From: Spirochaetales bacterium
GTDB lineage: Bacteria > Spirochaetota > Spirochaetia > SZUA-6 > JAFGRV01
Direction of reading: 5' to 3'
Assembly: GCA_016928415.1 (NCBI GenBank)
Contig: JAFGKU010000027.1
Location: 1-57,063 of the forward strand
Length of the DNA: 57,063 nt
Shown here: positions 9,301 to 16,082 of the stretch, piece after piece
Layout: every line of letters begins with the position of its first letter
How positions within the stretch are numbered: the first letter of the stretch is position 1
Notes under the pieces: generated by a model
What the model saw: only the letters and a program-made list of their open reading frames with translations
What the model was told of the DNA's origin: nothing
Database searches by the model: none
Position numbers and translations under genes: made by a program

Positions 9301-9618
9301 AATACGCGCATGGAAGCATTCATAAAGGTGATGAAGACAACACTGCACCAGGAAATGTACGAACACGCCGTATGGGCGTTTTCCGGCTGTGCCGCTGCGG
9401 AGGACATAACCCTTGTGGAAAATATTACCGATCCTCCCGGCCAGACGAGTATATGGAATGAATACACCGCCCGCCTTACGGATTACATGGTAAAGATGAT
9501 CACCGATAAGCCTCTTACCGAGCGGAAACTGCCCGAAGCGCAGGCCCTGTATGATATCGAGAATTTGACATGGCAGGGCACCATGAAACTCCGTCCCTTT
9601 TTCCCGTTTCCAAGATAG
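6385..9618 (+). CDS. nSTAND1-type NTPase with HEAT-like repeats
   Basis: A 1,077-residue cytoplasmic ATPase. Near the N-terminus is the VFFGRKEE opening typical of novel STAND NTPase 1 proteins. A Walker A (GESGTGKT, Gly43-Thr50) and a Walker B of STAND type (LVLLLDQFEEF, Asp120) follow. A helical/winged-helix segment ends in a YELIHDFL motif near residue 330. From about residue 400 to the end the protein is an alpha-solenoid of degenerate HEAT-like repeats. STAND proteins switch from a closed ADP state to an ATP-bound oligomer when the repeat region senses a ligand. Many serve signalling or phage defence. No effector domain is visible at either end, so the output is unknown. It has an AGGAGG site and probably shares a transcript with the preceding secreted-protein gene. 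Confidence 0.8.
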   Translation: MPEPIKLLDFYREEDAGVFFGRKEEREEIYSLIRTYPVVVLTGESGTGKTSLLRAGILPLLSGQTVIYHRLYAESRKSLIKELSSCLDNGAKGSNDFNTLLSQIQDGLSRKKQRLVLLLDQFEEFLMTAGDSPGWFDPAVLADVMKSVSLCLVFSLRSDYLPLFMTWLKPVRVHFMAEQFFYLQRMHEKKAINIISKMLEHHGVSAAHNFLPDAVTKLSRLSLDGLIYPPHIQILASHIVSNPEAVNNLHVESILSGYFNRELFRGIENERQGLVKDLLDILVGREGLRRKLSLDELSGRLQEPAHDLFPLLKTLIERRVIRRTEEDHYELIHDFLSKHFFEAFSYQERRKRRFQDMFNMAFMDFNDSNIYLDEKRIRLFLHYRRFLNLDIQGLTFIVRSLAALNYFMGECPYMDLSMHDVLLDLYRNEKNKTLRGSIIKKLKSVLSADDADIIRSFYENEDELYNRFDLLDLLAEIDPPSIKKIVLDHLVRWNELDSAVLENMILRTRDFSDPRFLTALADILKVSTSENIINHTIDALGYIMVEKSFELLLEYLENNGEKNNRINNSIITTLDNILVYGKSLPDKESLQGRLLGLLENLMEKQHGASNPDLYAVYLKNLAPDLEKSKMIFSKITDSDNFETAVNTLADMKDPEYIPLFTGILENTESPVIASACLRALRDIGREMDEKLLLSIYGKFNEKYVKADALTCINAFNPEKGLQMAREALPGSDTPGNDLFYTVTRVLAECGDNSDLENLEKLYGQINDLELKTHLVTTIWSFPEKFKSMVTGILEELWSRESDESIKITIGINLFVNGSTTPVSFLYGKLGKIDEQFEENMNQLFTLPQNEFISLFIIACLKMKEPLPAEETLKECLKEVIQYSANRQHAGLALLLYGTRFGDNPEDGTWITGLIENADYPELRGWAAITLTAHPGDDSLKAISRAALLSPYFTTRKLALYALGMLKLEGGEHNTRMEAFIKVMKTTLHQEMYEHAVWAFSGCAAAEDITLVENITDPPGQTSIWNEYTARLTDYMVKMITDKPLTERKLPEAQALYDIENLTWQGTMKLRPFFPFPR

Positions 9619-9637
9619 GCGTAAAACCTTAATCCAT

Positions 9638-10465
9638 TTATATGACAACCCCGCGGCCTGTCGGAACGGTGCAGGGACACGCGTCATAGGGGCAAACCAG
9701 GGGTTCGTCCTTTAAAGCGAAAGTACCGGAAGGAATGGACCCCAACGCACCCGTCAAATACCGTTTGCCGGGATAACAGGTATAGCACTCCCCTTCCTGC
9801 GTAACGATAAAATACGTCACCCCTGCATAGCATGTTTTCCCCATTGGATTAAAACCGGTGTTTGCGGCCGACGGGTTGTGAAAATCGGGTATAAGCCGGC
9901 GGATATTCCGGGTATCTTCCGCCGAATACCCGATAACCTTTCCCTTGACCTTGAAAAGCTGCGGATAAAACTTTATACCGGCCGAAGCGCATTCATCCCT
10001 GAAGGCAAACAGCTGTTCCACCTTTCCCGGCCTGACAACCGTGTTGACCACGAGCGAGCCGCGCGTAAACGGCTGCATGCTTTTTTTGAGCTTTACCGCT
10101 TTGTTTAAAAAATCATGCCAGGCAACAAATTCTTCGTGGAAGGAAATCGATACCGTACCTGAATTATCATTCAAATCCCGGACATACCTCTCATAAAGTG
10201 AAAAATCAAACGAAAAATTGGTGACCACCGAAATTCTGAGTCCCGCCTTTCCCATCAGGGCGGCCAAAGAAACAAAACCCGGATAAAAAAACGGTTCTCC
10301 CCCGCTGAACTTTACTTCCCAGCCGGCGCCCAATTTCGTGAAGCAGTCGCGGATGGCAGATACGGTTGATTCCCGGGGAAAGCCTTCATGTTTTTTCCCC
10401 TGCACACAATAGGAGCAGGCATAGTTACAGGCGTTTAAAAGATTCCATGAAGCTATTTTTTTCAT
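9638..10465 (-). CDS. radical SAM protein with C-terminal cysteine cluster
   Basis: A 275-residue radical SAM enzyme. The iron-sulphur motif is CNYACSYC close to the N-terminus, the SAM-binding glycines lie in KFSGGEPF, and strand/helix repeats of a partial TIM barrel follow. The last 75 residues hold a set of cysteines (TCYAGVTYF, ECYTCYPG, VCPYDACPC), arranged like a SPASM/Twitch region for auxiliary clusters. Such proteins modify peptides, proteins or small molecules; the substrate is unknown. The ATG overlaps the stop of the upstream radical SAM gene by four bases (ATGA), so the two are translationally coupled. It ends tail-to-tail with the nSTAND gene, leaving only 19 bases. Confidence 0.85.
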   Translation of the reverse strand: MKKIASWNLLNACNYACSYCVQGKKHEGFPRESTVSAIRDCFTKLGAGWEVKFSGGEPFFYPGFVSLAALMGKAGLRISVVTNFSFDFSLYERYVRDLNDNSGTVSISFHEEFVAWHDFLNKAVKLKKSMQPFTRGSLVVNTVVRPGKVEQLFAFRDECASAGIKFYPQLFKVKGKVIGYSAEDTRNIRRLIPDFHNPSAANTGFNPMGKTCYAGVTYFIVTQEGECYTCYPGKRYLTGALGSIPSGTFALKDEPLVCPYDACPCTVPTGRGVVI

Positions 10466-11487
10466 ACCCTGTGTTCCTGAAGGCTGTTAAAAACGGAATA
10501 ATTCATGTTTATTTTACCGCAGTTACGGCATTGGGGGAAAAAGTTACCGGCAGCCAGGCGCCTTCGCAGAGCATTATACGTTTCACCCGTCCATAGAACG
10601 GAAAGCGGGGTTTCAAGGGCATTCCCGACGGCAATATGGGCACAGCAGTAAAAAACGTCTCCCGTAACATAAATGCGGGAATAAAGCAGGCCGGCATAAC
10701 AGCCTGTCCTCGCGGCAAGGAACTGCCCCGGGTCGGAATTGAGCCTGGCCCGGAAGAGGTCCAGGTCGTGCGGTATACCGTACTGAAGGCACAATGCTTC
10801 GGCTTCCGGTATGATGGTATCGAGTAAACGTGTTTTCATATCATCCGCAAGAGATAATTCCTTTAAATCGGAAGGCAGGTTGGCCAGTTTGAAACTGACG
10901 CGTACTTCTCCCAGGTCACCCGCGCGCCGGATGTACTCCGGAATCGACATGTAATTCCACGACGTTACCACCATGACAAGCGTTAAACGGGTAAACCCGG
11001 CAAGCTCCTTTAATTTCAACAGTAAATCAGCCAAGGTTCCCTTGCCGGACTTGGGATAAAATTTCACAAACAAAGCCTCGTCCATTACGGGAAGATTTAC
11101 CAACAGCTTGTCCGGCGGGCTTTCACGAAGAACCGCGGGTTCTACCAGGCGGGCATTGGTCAACACGGTTACCCGGAACTTTTTCCTGACAGCCAATGCA
11201 ATCATCCTGTATATCTTTTTGTGGCAAAAGGGTTCGCCGCCTCCCGAAAGAATGAGTTTACGTACGCCCATGTTTTTTAAATCCGAAAGTATCGTCTTGT
11301 AATCGGCAAAGGAAAGCTTCAATTTTTTCCAGCCCGGATCTTTTTTTGTTTCAAGAAGAGGGGAATGATTCCAGCACATGGGGCATTTCAGGTTGCAGGT
11401 ATTGATCAGGTCCATGTGCACCGTTTGAGGCTGCTCCGGTACTCCCCCCCCTTCCGCATACCGCCTTACCGCATCAACAGGGTTCAC
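10462..11487 (-). CDS. radical SAM/SPASM protein
   Basis: A radical SAM enzyme of about 341 residues. CNLKCPMC binds the cluster and SGGGEPF binds SAM. A C-terminal SPASM-like region has CYAGLLYSR, YCCAH and CRNCG. I place the start at a GTG (11487) that overlaps the TGA of the upstream glycosyltransferase gene and follows an AGGAG at proper distance. The longer frame to 11562 would overlap that gene by 79 bases. A run of eight Gs (coding strand, 11451-11444) lies within the first fifteen codons, where slippage would abolish the protein. SPASM proteins commonly modify peptides or proteins; the target here is unknown. The next radical SAM gene overlaps its stop. Confidence 0.85.
   Translation of the reverse strand: MNPVDAVRRYAEGGGVPEQPQTVHMDLINTCNLKCPMCWNHSPLLETKKDPGWKKLKLSFADYKTILSDLKNMGVRKLILSGGGEPFCHKKIYRMIALAVRKKFRVTVLTNARLVEPAVLRESPPDKLLVNLPVMDEALFVKFYPKSGKGTLADLLLKLKELAGFTRLTLVMVVTSWNYMSIPEYIRRAGDLGEVRVSFKLANLPSDLKELSLADDMKTRLLDTIIPEAEALCLQYGIPHDLDLFRARLNSDPGQFLAARTGCYAGLLYSRIYVTGDVFYCCAHIAVGNALETPLSVLWTGETYNALRRRLAAGNFFPQCRNCGKINMNYSVFNSLQEHRV
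11444..11451 (-). repeat. G8 homopolymer in a coding region
   Basis: Eight consecutive Gs on the coding strand (C8 on plus) encode part of a Gly run in the first fifteen codons of the radical SAM/SPASM gene. Tracts of this length slip during replication in many bacteria and can switch a gene off. Slippage here is an inference. Confidence 0.6.
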
Positions 11488-12572
11488 TGCCGTCTCCTGC
11501 TCAACCCCAGGATGGCCCTTGCCGCCTTCCGGGCATTGTTCCTGAGACGGAGTTTTCCCCAATTTGCTTTAAAGGCCCTTGCCCGGTCCGGTTCCAGCAA
11601 TGCATGCAGCAGGGAAGGCAGATTGCGGATTTCGCTGTAATCCACGTATAATCCAAGACCGGCGTCATGAATAAACCGTGCCCTCCGGAACTGATCATCC
11701 ACCGCGCGTTCAAAAGGAATGTATATGCCCGGCAGGCCGAAATAAAGGGTTTCATTTACCGTATTGTATCCGCATCCGGCAATCACCGCATCAAAGGCGT
11801 TGTATAATTCGCATACCGGGAAATAATCGTTCAGGACGGTGCACCCGGGTACCTTTAGCCTGGGGGCAAGGCTGCCCTCGGCTATCACAGGATGAAAATC
11901 GTTCATTTCCAGAAGTCCCGCCGCTATTGATTCAATGATCTTCGTCCAGTTCTCCTGCCCGCCCCCTCCCATGTTTATGAGCACCCTCTTCTTATGGTTG
12001 GGAAGGTCAAAGGCGGACACCACCCTGTTCCGCGGCCACAAATCCCCTTTATTCCTGATAAGCACGGGCCCGGTACAAAGAACGCGGCACCCCTCCGGCG
12101 CAACCACGCCCGGCTCACCCTTGTCATGCGGCACTATGATCAAATGGTACCTTCTTAACAGCGACTGGAAATAATCGCCGTAACACTTGTCATCCTTCCG
12201 CTGCCTGTAAATATAAACGAATTTGCTTTTTTTCCATCGCAGGACCTGGTCAAGCTCATGCGAAAAACCGTGGGGAAACGTATCGACAACGGTAATGTGG
12301 GGATCAAACGAAGAAAAAACACTGAACGCTGTCTGGTGAAGAATGCTGATATGCCTGTGAGGTTCCAGGCCTGCCCTGAAAGCCGAATTCTTTGAAGGGA
12401 CCTTGACCGACGGAAAACCTTCACGATACACCACGTTGGATTCCGAGGAAGTGAGAAACAGGATGTCCGCTCCCTTTTCAATACGCCTGATCTCACGGGC
12501 TATTGATAAAAGCCGGGTCACGTGTCCCAGCCCCAGCCCATTGACGGCATAAAACAGGATCCGCAAAGCCAC
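11484..12572 (-). CDS. MurG-like GT-B glycosyltransferase
   Basis: A 362-residue glycosyltransferase of the GT-B fold related to GT28/MurG. The N-terminal Rossmann domain opens with ILFYAVNGLGLGHVTRLL, the loop glycine-rich motif of MurG-like enzymes. The C-terminal domain has NMGGGGQENW and the acceptor/donor-binding region GCGYNTVNETLYFGLPG, typical of the UDP-sugar site. No membrane anchor. It is the second gene of a four-gene operon: it follows the TPR membrane-protein gene by nine bases and overlaps the next radical SAM gene. It therefore probably glycosylates a substrate tied to that system. The sugar and acceptor are unknown. MurG itself is unlikely because no cell-wall genes are nearby. 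Confidence 0.8.
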   Translation of the reverse strand: MALRILFYAVNGLGLGHVTRLLSIAREIRRIEKGADILFLTSSESNVVYREGFPSVKVPSKNSAFRAGLEPHRHISILHQTAFSVFSSFDPHITVVDTFPHGFSHELDQVLRWKKSKFVYIYRQRKDDKCYGDYFQSLLRRYHLIIVPHDKGEPGVVAPEGCRVLCTGPVLIRNKGDLWPRNRVVSAFDLPNHKKRVLINMGGGGQENWTKIIESIAAGLLEMNDFHPVIAEGSLAPRLKVPGCTVLNDYFPVCELYNAFDAVIAGCGYNTVNETLYFGLPGIYIPFERAVDDQFRRARFIHDAGLGLYVDYSEIRNLPSLLHALLEPDRARAFKANWGKLRLRNNARKAARAILGLSRRRQ

Positions 12573-12581
12573 CTTAAGCCC

Positions 12582-13787
12582 TCACGACCTGTCGCTGTAG
12601 GTGTGTTTCTTAGTATTGGTGCTTGTTGTATGAATATTCTTCCCGTGATATGTGCTTGTGCTTTTCTTATAGCGTTTCGTTCCCGTATAATCATCGTATT
12701 CATCCGCCGGGCGGGTATAAGTCGATGAAGAGGAAGACGACCTCTTCTTTTTGTTATAGAGATAAGTGACAAGCATAACAACGCCGGTCACCAGGAAAAT
12801 CATCACGAAAGAACCGCCTCCCTCTTTGTTCGAGGATTTCGTTTTTACCGAGTAATCGTCCGACTGACTGGATTTGGAGGAACCGGACAAGCGGATTGCC
12901 TCTTCAAGCTTGTCCTTGAATCCCTGCTTGTCTTTTGTAAAGGTAATTTCCGGGTCAAGCCTGGCCGCCTCCTGGAATGCCGCGACAGCCTCGGGGTAAC
13001 GCTTGAGTTTCCGGGCCGCCAATCCCAGATTGTACTGGTATTTCGCGTTTTGCGGTTCAAGCTTGACCGCCTCGGAAAAATAATAGTGGGCGTTGGAATA
13101 GTCCTTCTCCTTGTACTCTTTTTCCCCCTGCTTGAACTGGGCCGCGGCATCGGGATTACCCGTCTTCCCGTCCGTGTTACGGATCATCTCATCGAGTTTT
13201 TTCTCAAAATCTTCCCTGTTCTTGGTAAACGATATTTCGGGATCAAGCCGTTTTGCTTCCCGGAAGGCATTGGCCGCTGTTTCGTACTTGTTCAGTTTCC
13301 TGGCAGCCAGTCCGAGATTGTACTGGTACTGGGCGTTGCCAGGTTCAAGGTTCACCGCAAGCTGGAAGTAATCAAAAGCCTTGATATAATCCTTGCTTTT
13401 ATACGCGCTCTTGCCGTTTGTGAAGGCCTTCAAGGCGGGATCGTCCCCCGAATCGGTCTCCGCCATACGAAGCATGTCGGACAGTTTTCTCTCAAACTCG
13501 TCCCTGTTATTGGTAAAGCCAATGGCCGGGTCCAACCGCTTTGCCTCGGTAAAGGCATTTGCCGCCACGCCGTACTTATTCAACTTGCGGGCCGCAAGGC
13601 CGAGATTATACTGGTACCTGGCAACCCCCGGCTCAAGGCGTACAACCCGGCCAAACAGTTCATAGGCCTCGTTGTAATCCTTCGCACTGTAGGCCGATTT
13701 TCCCTGCTGGAACAGATCATCTGCCTCGTCCCCGTAAAGGAGCACCGGCATTGTTAAAATTATCAGGAAACAGACTGCTCTTTTCAT
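12582..13787 (-). CDS. TPR repeat membrane protein with Ser/Thr/Lys-rich tail
   Basis: A 401-residue exported or envelope protein. A signal peptide (cleavage near YGDEA) is followed by three near-identical units of about 95 residues. Each has two TPR-like hairpins (YQYNLGLAARKLNKY occurs in the first two units and nearly so in the third) and ends in an FTxNRxxFExKL segment. A transmembrane helix (about 333-350, FVMIFLVTGVVMLVTYLY) precedes a tail of about 50 residues dominated by Ser, Thr, Lys and Tyr (KKRSSSSSSTYT onward). It heads the operon with a glycosyltransferase and two radical SAM enzymes. I infer that it is the scaffold or substrate of that modification set, with the hydroxyl-rich tail a plausible target. 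Confidence 0.75.
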   Translation of the reverse strand: MKRAVCFLIILTMPVLLYGDEADDLFQQGKSAYSAKDYNEAYELFGRVVRLEPGVARYQYNLGLAARKLNKYGVAANAFTEAKRLDPAIGFTNNRDEFERKLSDMLRMAETDSGDDPALKAFTNGKSAYKSKDYIKAFDYFQLAVNLEPGNAQYQYNLGLAARKLNKYETAANAFREAKRLDPEISFTKNREDFEKKLDEMIRNTDGKTGNPDAAAQFKQGEKEYKEKDYSNAHYYFSEAVKLEPQNAKYQYNLGLAARKLKRYPEAVAAFQEAARLDPEITFTKDKQGFKDKLEEAIRLSGSSKSSQSDDYSVKTKSSNKEGGGSFVMIFLVTGVVMLVTYLYNKKKRSSSSSSTYTRPADEYDDYTGTKRYKKSTSTYHGKNIHTTSTNTKKHTYSDRS

Positions 13788-13796
13788 AATACCTTA

Positions 13797-13826
13797 ATTT
13801 TAGGCCGAGTGGATAAAAAAATGCAA
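13797..13826 (-). promoter_or_regulatory. promoter of the TPR/glycosyltransferase/radical SAM operon
   Basis: On the minus strand TTGCAT (13826-13821), 18-base spacer, TAAAAT (13802-13797). The ATG at 13787 is ten bases downstream. A C9 run on this strand directly abuts the -35 box. Confidence 0.5.
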
Positions 13827-13835
13827 GGGGGGGGG
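13827..13835. repeat. G9/C9 homopolymer next to the -35 box
   Basis: Nine Gs on the plus strand, immediately upstream of the proposed -35 element of the minus-strand operon. Poly-G tracts in promoters modulate expression of some surface genes in treponemes. The same role here is an inference from position. Confidence 0.6.
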
Positions 13836-13853
13836 CAAAATTTAAATCACCGG

Positions 13854-14303
13854 TTATTCCTTGTCATTGATAGCATCGGCAATAGCCTGCTGCAATTCGC
13901 CCATATTCTCCTGGACCTTCTGCTGTCCTAATTGGGTTCCCCGTTTGAACATTTCCGGAAGCAGTTTTGACGCTTTCTTCCCCACGTCCGTCATATAAAA
14001 CGCTTCCATTTCCAGAATCTCTTTTTCCGTAAAATATTCCATGTACAATTGAATCAGGTCTTCCTTGATGGCGCTTAAACTCATATATTTATACATATAA
14101 TCCAGCATTATTTGCCGGAAATCGGCAATCTGGGGGTTTGCATCGATCTGCGTATCAATGGATTGTTCAATCACGGAATTATACGATTCCTCCGAAATCG
14201 TAAGCGCCAACAGCCTTTCCGCTGCCTTGTAATGAGAATTCTCATCGGAAAAAGAAAAAAAACAGCAGGAAACAAGAAGCAACACAACGATAATTTTATT
14301 CAT
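13854..14303 (-). CDS. DUF2059 family exported protein
   Basis: A 149-residue small secreted or periplasmic protein. The signal peptide reads MNKIIVVLLLVSCCFFSFS, with a possible lipobox-like double cysteine but no good lipobox. The mature part is helical with the DUF2059 pattern (YYTEKE-like YMEYFTEKEILEMEAFYMT followed by VGKKASKLLPEM), in which an acidic helix precedes a short T-D-x-G-KK turn. The biochemical function of DUF2059 is unknown. A strong Shine-Dalgarno (AAAGGAGA) precedes the ATG. It lies upstream of the TPR operon on the same strand but is separated by the poly-G promoter region, so it is probably a separate unit. Confidence 0.8.
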   Translation of the reverse strand: MNKIIVVLLLVSCCFFSFSDENSHYKAAERLLALTISEESYNSVIEQSIDTQIDANPQIADFRQIMLDYMYKYMSLSAIKEDLIQLYMEYFTEKEILEMEAFYMTDVGKKASKLLPEMFKRGTQLGQQKVQENMGELQQAIADAINDKE

Positions 14304-14475
14304 AACATCTCCTTTTTAAGGGTATTATCCGGTCCCGGCCGCTTAAAACCCATGAATGTAAAAAAATGTATATCCATCATTAATTCTATACAGCGTAATG
14401 GAAAAGTCAAACCGGGGCACCGCCTGCATCAGTTATTTTTATACACCGCCGCAAAGCCCCGGGTCATTCACCCGC

Positions 14476-14504
14476 TTGATAAAAATAATGCCTGTTACTA
14501 TATT
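14476..14504 (+). promoter_or_regulatory. promoter for the DUF72 gene
   Basis: TTGATA (14476-14481), 17-base spacer, TATATT (14499-14504). It lies inside the longest possible frame, which supports translation from the ATG at 14569 instead of the upstream ATG at 14398. Confidence 0.6.
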
Positions 14505-14568
14505 ATTTTATGAAAGCCTGGAACATATCAAGGTATTGTTGATATTTCCACAGTACTGGCGGTGTCAA

Positions 14569-15447
14569 ATGGGAAAATTATTCTACGGAACATGCAGCTG
14601 GAAATACCCCTCATGGAAGGGACTCGTGTATTCAAAGGCCAAAGGAATTAACTACCTGGCCGAGTATGCGCAAAAGTACGGCTCGGTTGAAATAGACCAG
14701 TGGTTCTGGTCTCTCTTTAATGACAACAAACCCGTGCTGCCCAAAACCGAAACAGTCGCCGAATATTTAAATAGTGTACCTGATAACTTCCTGTTCACGA
14801 TAAAGGCCCCGAACAGCCTGACGCTCACTCACTTTTATAAACAAAAAGGGGAAAAAGAACTGAGGCCAAATCCGTATTTTCTGTCAGTCAGCCTGTTCAA
14901 CGATTTCCTTGACCGTATTGAACGAATGAAAAAACAGGTTGGATGCCTTATGTTTCAGTTCGAATACCTGAACAGGCAGAAAATGACCTCGCAAGAGGAA
15001 TTCCTGGAAAAGCTTAAAACTTTTTTTTCCGCCGTGCCAAGGGATATCCCGTATGCCCTGGAGGTTCGCAATCCCAATTACATAAATAAAACGCATTTTG
15101 AATTTCTTTCAGAAAATTCCCTGCACCATGTCTTTATGCAGGGTTACTACATGCCTTCCATTCTCACCCACTATAAGCAATTCGGCTCCCTCATCCGGGA
15201 CCTGACCGTCATCCGCCTGCACGGAACGGAACGGGGAGAGATAGAGAAAAAAACGGGCAAGAAATGGGATAAAATCGTGGAACCGAAGGATTCGGAGCTC
15301 CCAGCCGTGGCCCGGATGATCAGGGATTTCCTGGACAGGGAGATCACCGTTTTTGTGAACGTGAACAACCATTACGAGGGGTCATCACCGTTGACCATCG
15401 ATAAAATCAGGGCATTGATTTCCGGTAATCCAAAGGTCAGTTTTTAA
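14569..15447 (+). CDS. DUF72 domain protein
   Basis: A 292-residue cytoplasmic protein of the DUF72 family, a TIM-barrel fold resembling AP endonuclease-like enzymes, of unknown activity. The N-terminus has the family signature YGTCSWKYPSWKG, followed by the conserved EIDQWFWSLF and FLFTIKAPNSLT strands. Further in are YALEVRNPNY and a C-terminal VFVNVNNHYEGSSP. I chose ATG 14569 over 14398 because the family signature begins immediately after it and a good promoter lies between the two. Its function is not known. It stands alone between the DUF2059 gene (divergent) and the regulator gene. Confidence 0.85.
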   Translation: MGKLFYGTCSWKYPSWKGLVYSKAKGINYLAEYAQKYGSVEIDQWFWSLFNDNKPVLPKTETVAEYLNSVPDNFLFTIKAPNSLTLTHFYKQKGEKELRPNPYFLSVSLFNDFLDRIERMKKQVGCLMFQFEYLNRQKMTSQEEFLEKLKTFFSAVPRDIPYALEVRNPNYINKTHFEFLSENSLHHVFMQGYYMPSILTHYKQFGSLIRDLTVIRLHGTERGEIEKKTGKKWDKIVEPKDSELPAVARMIRDFLDREITVFVNVNNHYEGSSPLTIDKIRALISGNPKVSF

Positions 15448-15467
15448 TAATTATTTTTTTTTAGGAA

Positions 15468-15514
15468 TTGCCTTTATTTTATCATTAATTATATAATTTC
15501 AACGAAAACGAAAT
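15468..15514 (+). promoter_or_regulatory. promoter and operator of the winged-helix regulator gene
   Basis: TTGCCT (15468-15473), 18-base spacer, TATAAT (15492-15497). Overlapping the -10 is ATTTCA-N7-CGAAAT (15496-15514). The same half-sites at the same offset from a -10 recur before the 16881 gene. I infer autoregulation by the product of the adjacent regulator gene. Confidence 0.55.
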
Positions 15515-15545
15515 AAAGGAGATTGTTATTTTAGACCTGATTAAA

Positions 15546-16082
15546 GTGATCGCATCCGATTCCCTTTTCGATGTTTTGGAATGCCTTAAAGAAAATCCGG
15601 GCTCCAATGCATCATTTCTGTCCGGAAAACTCAAACTCCATATAATCACGATACAAAGGATACTGGATACACTGGAGAAATACGGCTTTGTACGGACCGA
15701 TGAAAAAAAGGGTATAGGAAGGCCGTCAAAGACCTACTTCTATTTAGGGGGCCAATTTACCTTCAATCTTGATGAAATGACCGGATTATATGAAACACGG
15801 GATAAAAAAATCCGTGAAAAAGGCGATCCCAATGTCCGTTTCAGCTATAACGTGGACAAGGAAATTGTCAATGCCGTTTTACCTGGTGGTAAAAAGGGTA
15901 AGGCGCTTAAACTGGATGAAAAATCGGGAAAATTCCTATGGTGCGTACCTCCGCCCGATTCAGCCGGTGCCACTGTCAGGGAAATAGCGGAAAAATCCGG
16001 TATGCCTGTCATGGATGCCATAAGATTTGTTCTTGAAATGATCGATTTGAATGTAATAGAAGAAACCGGAAAAAAACAATGA
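15546..16082 (+). CDS. winged helix-turn-helix transcriptional regulator
   Basis: A DNA-binding regulator of about 178 residues. The N-terminal 65 residues form a winged helix: SLFDVLECL, then SNASFLSGKLKLHIITIQRI as the recognition region, then a wing with KKGIGRPSKTYFYL. The C-terminal half may carry a second small HTH-like segment (TVREIAEKSGMPVMDAIRFV). The start is uncertain. GTG at 15546 is the first standard start, but the AAGGAG at 15515-15520 is 25 bases upstream of it. It is instead correctly spaced for an ATT codon near 15528 that would add six residues. It overlaps the following membrane-protein gene by four bases. Likely targets are its own promoter and that of the 16881 gene. 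Confidence 0.7.
   Translation: MIASDSLFDVLECLKENPGSNASFLSGKLKLHIITIQRILDTLEKYGFVRTDEKKGIGRPSKTYFYLGGQFTFNLDEMTGLYETRDKKIREKGDPNVRFSYNVDKEIVNAVLPGGKKGKALKLDEKSGKFLWCVPPPDSAGATVREIAEKSGMPVMDAIRFVLEMIDLNVIEETGKKQ

Noticed and set aside
11488..11562. Longer start for the radical SAM/SPASM gene
   Set aside because: It would overlap the glycosyltransferase gene by 79 bases, while a GTG with AGGAG sits exactly at that gene's stop.
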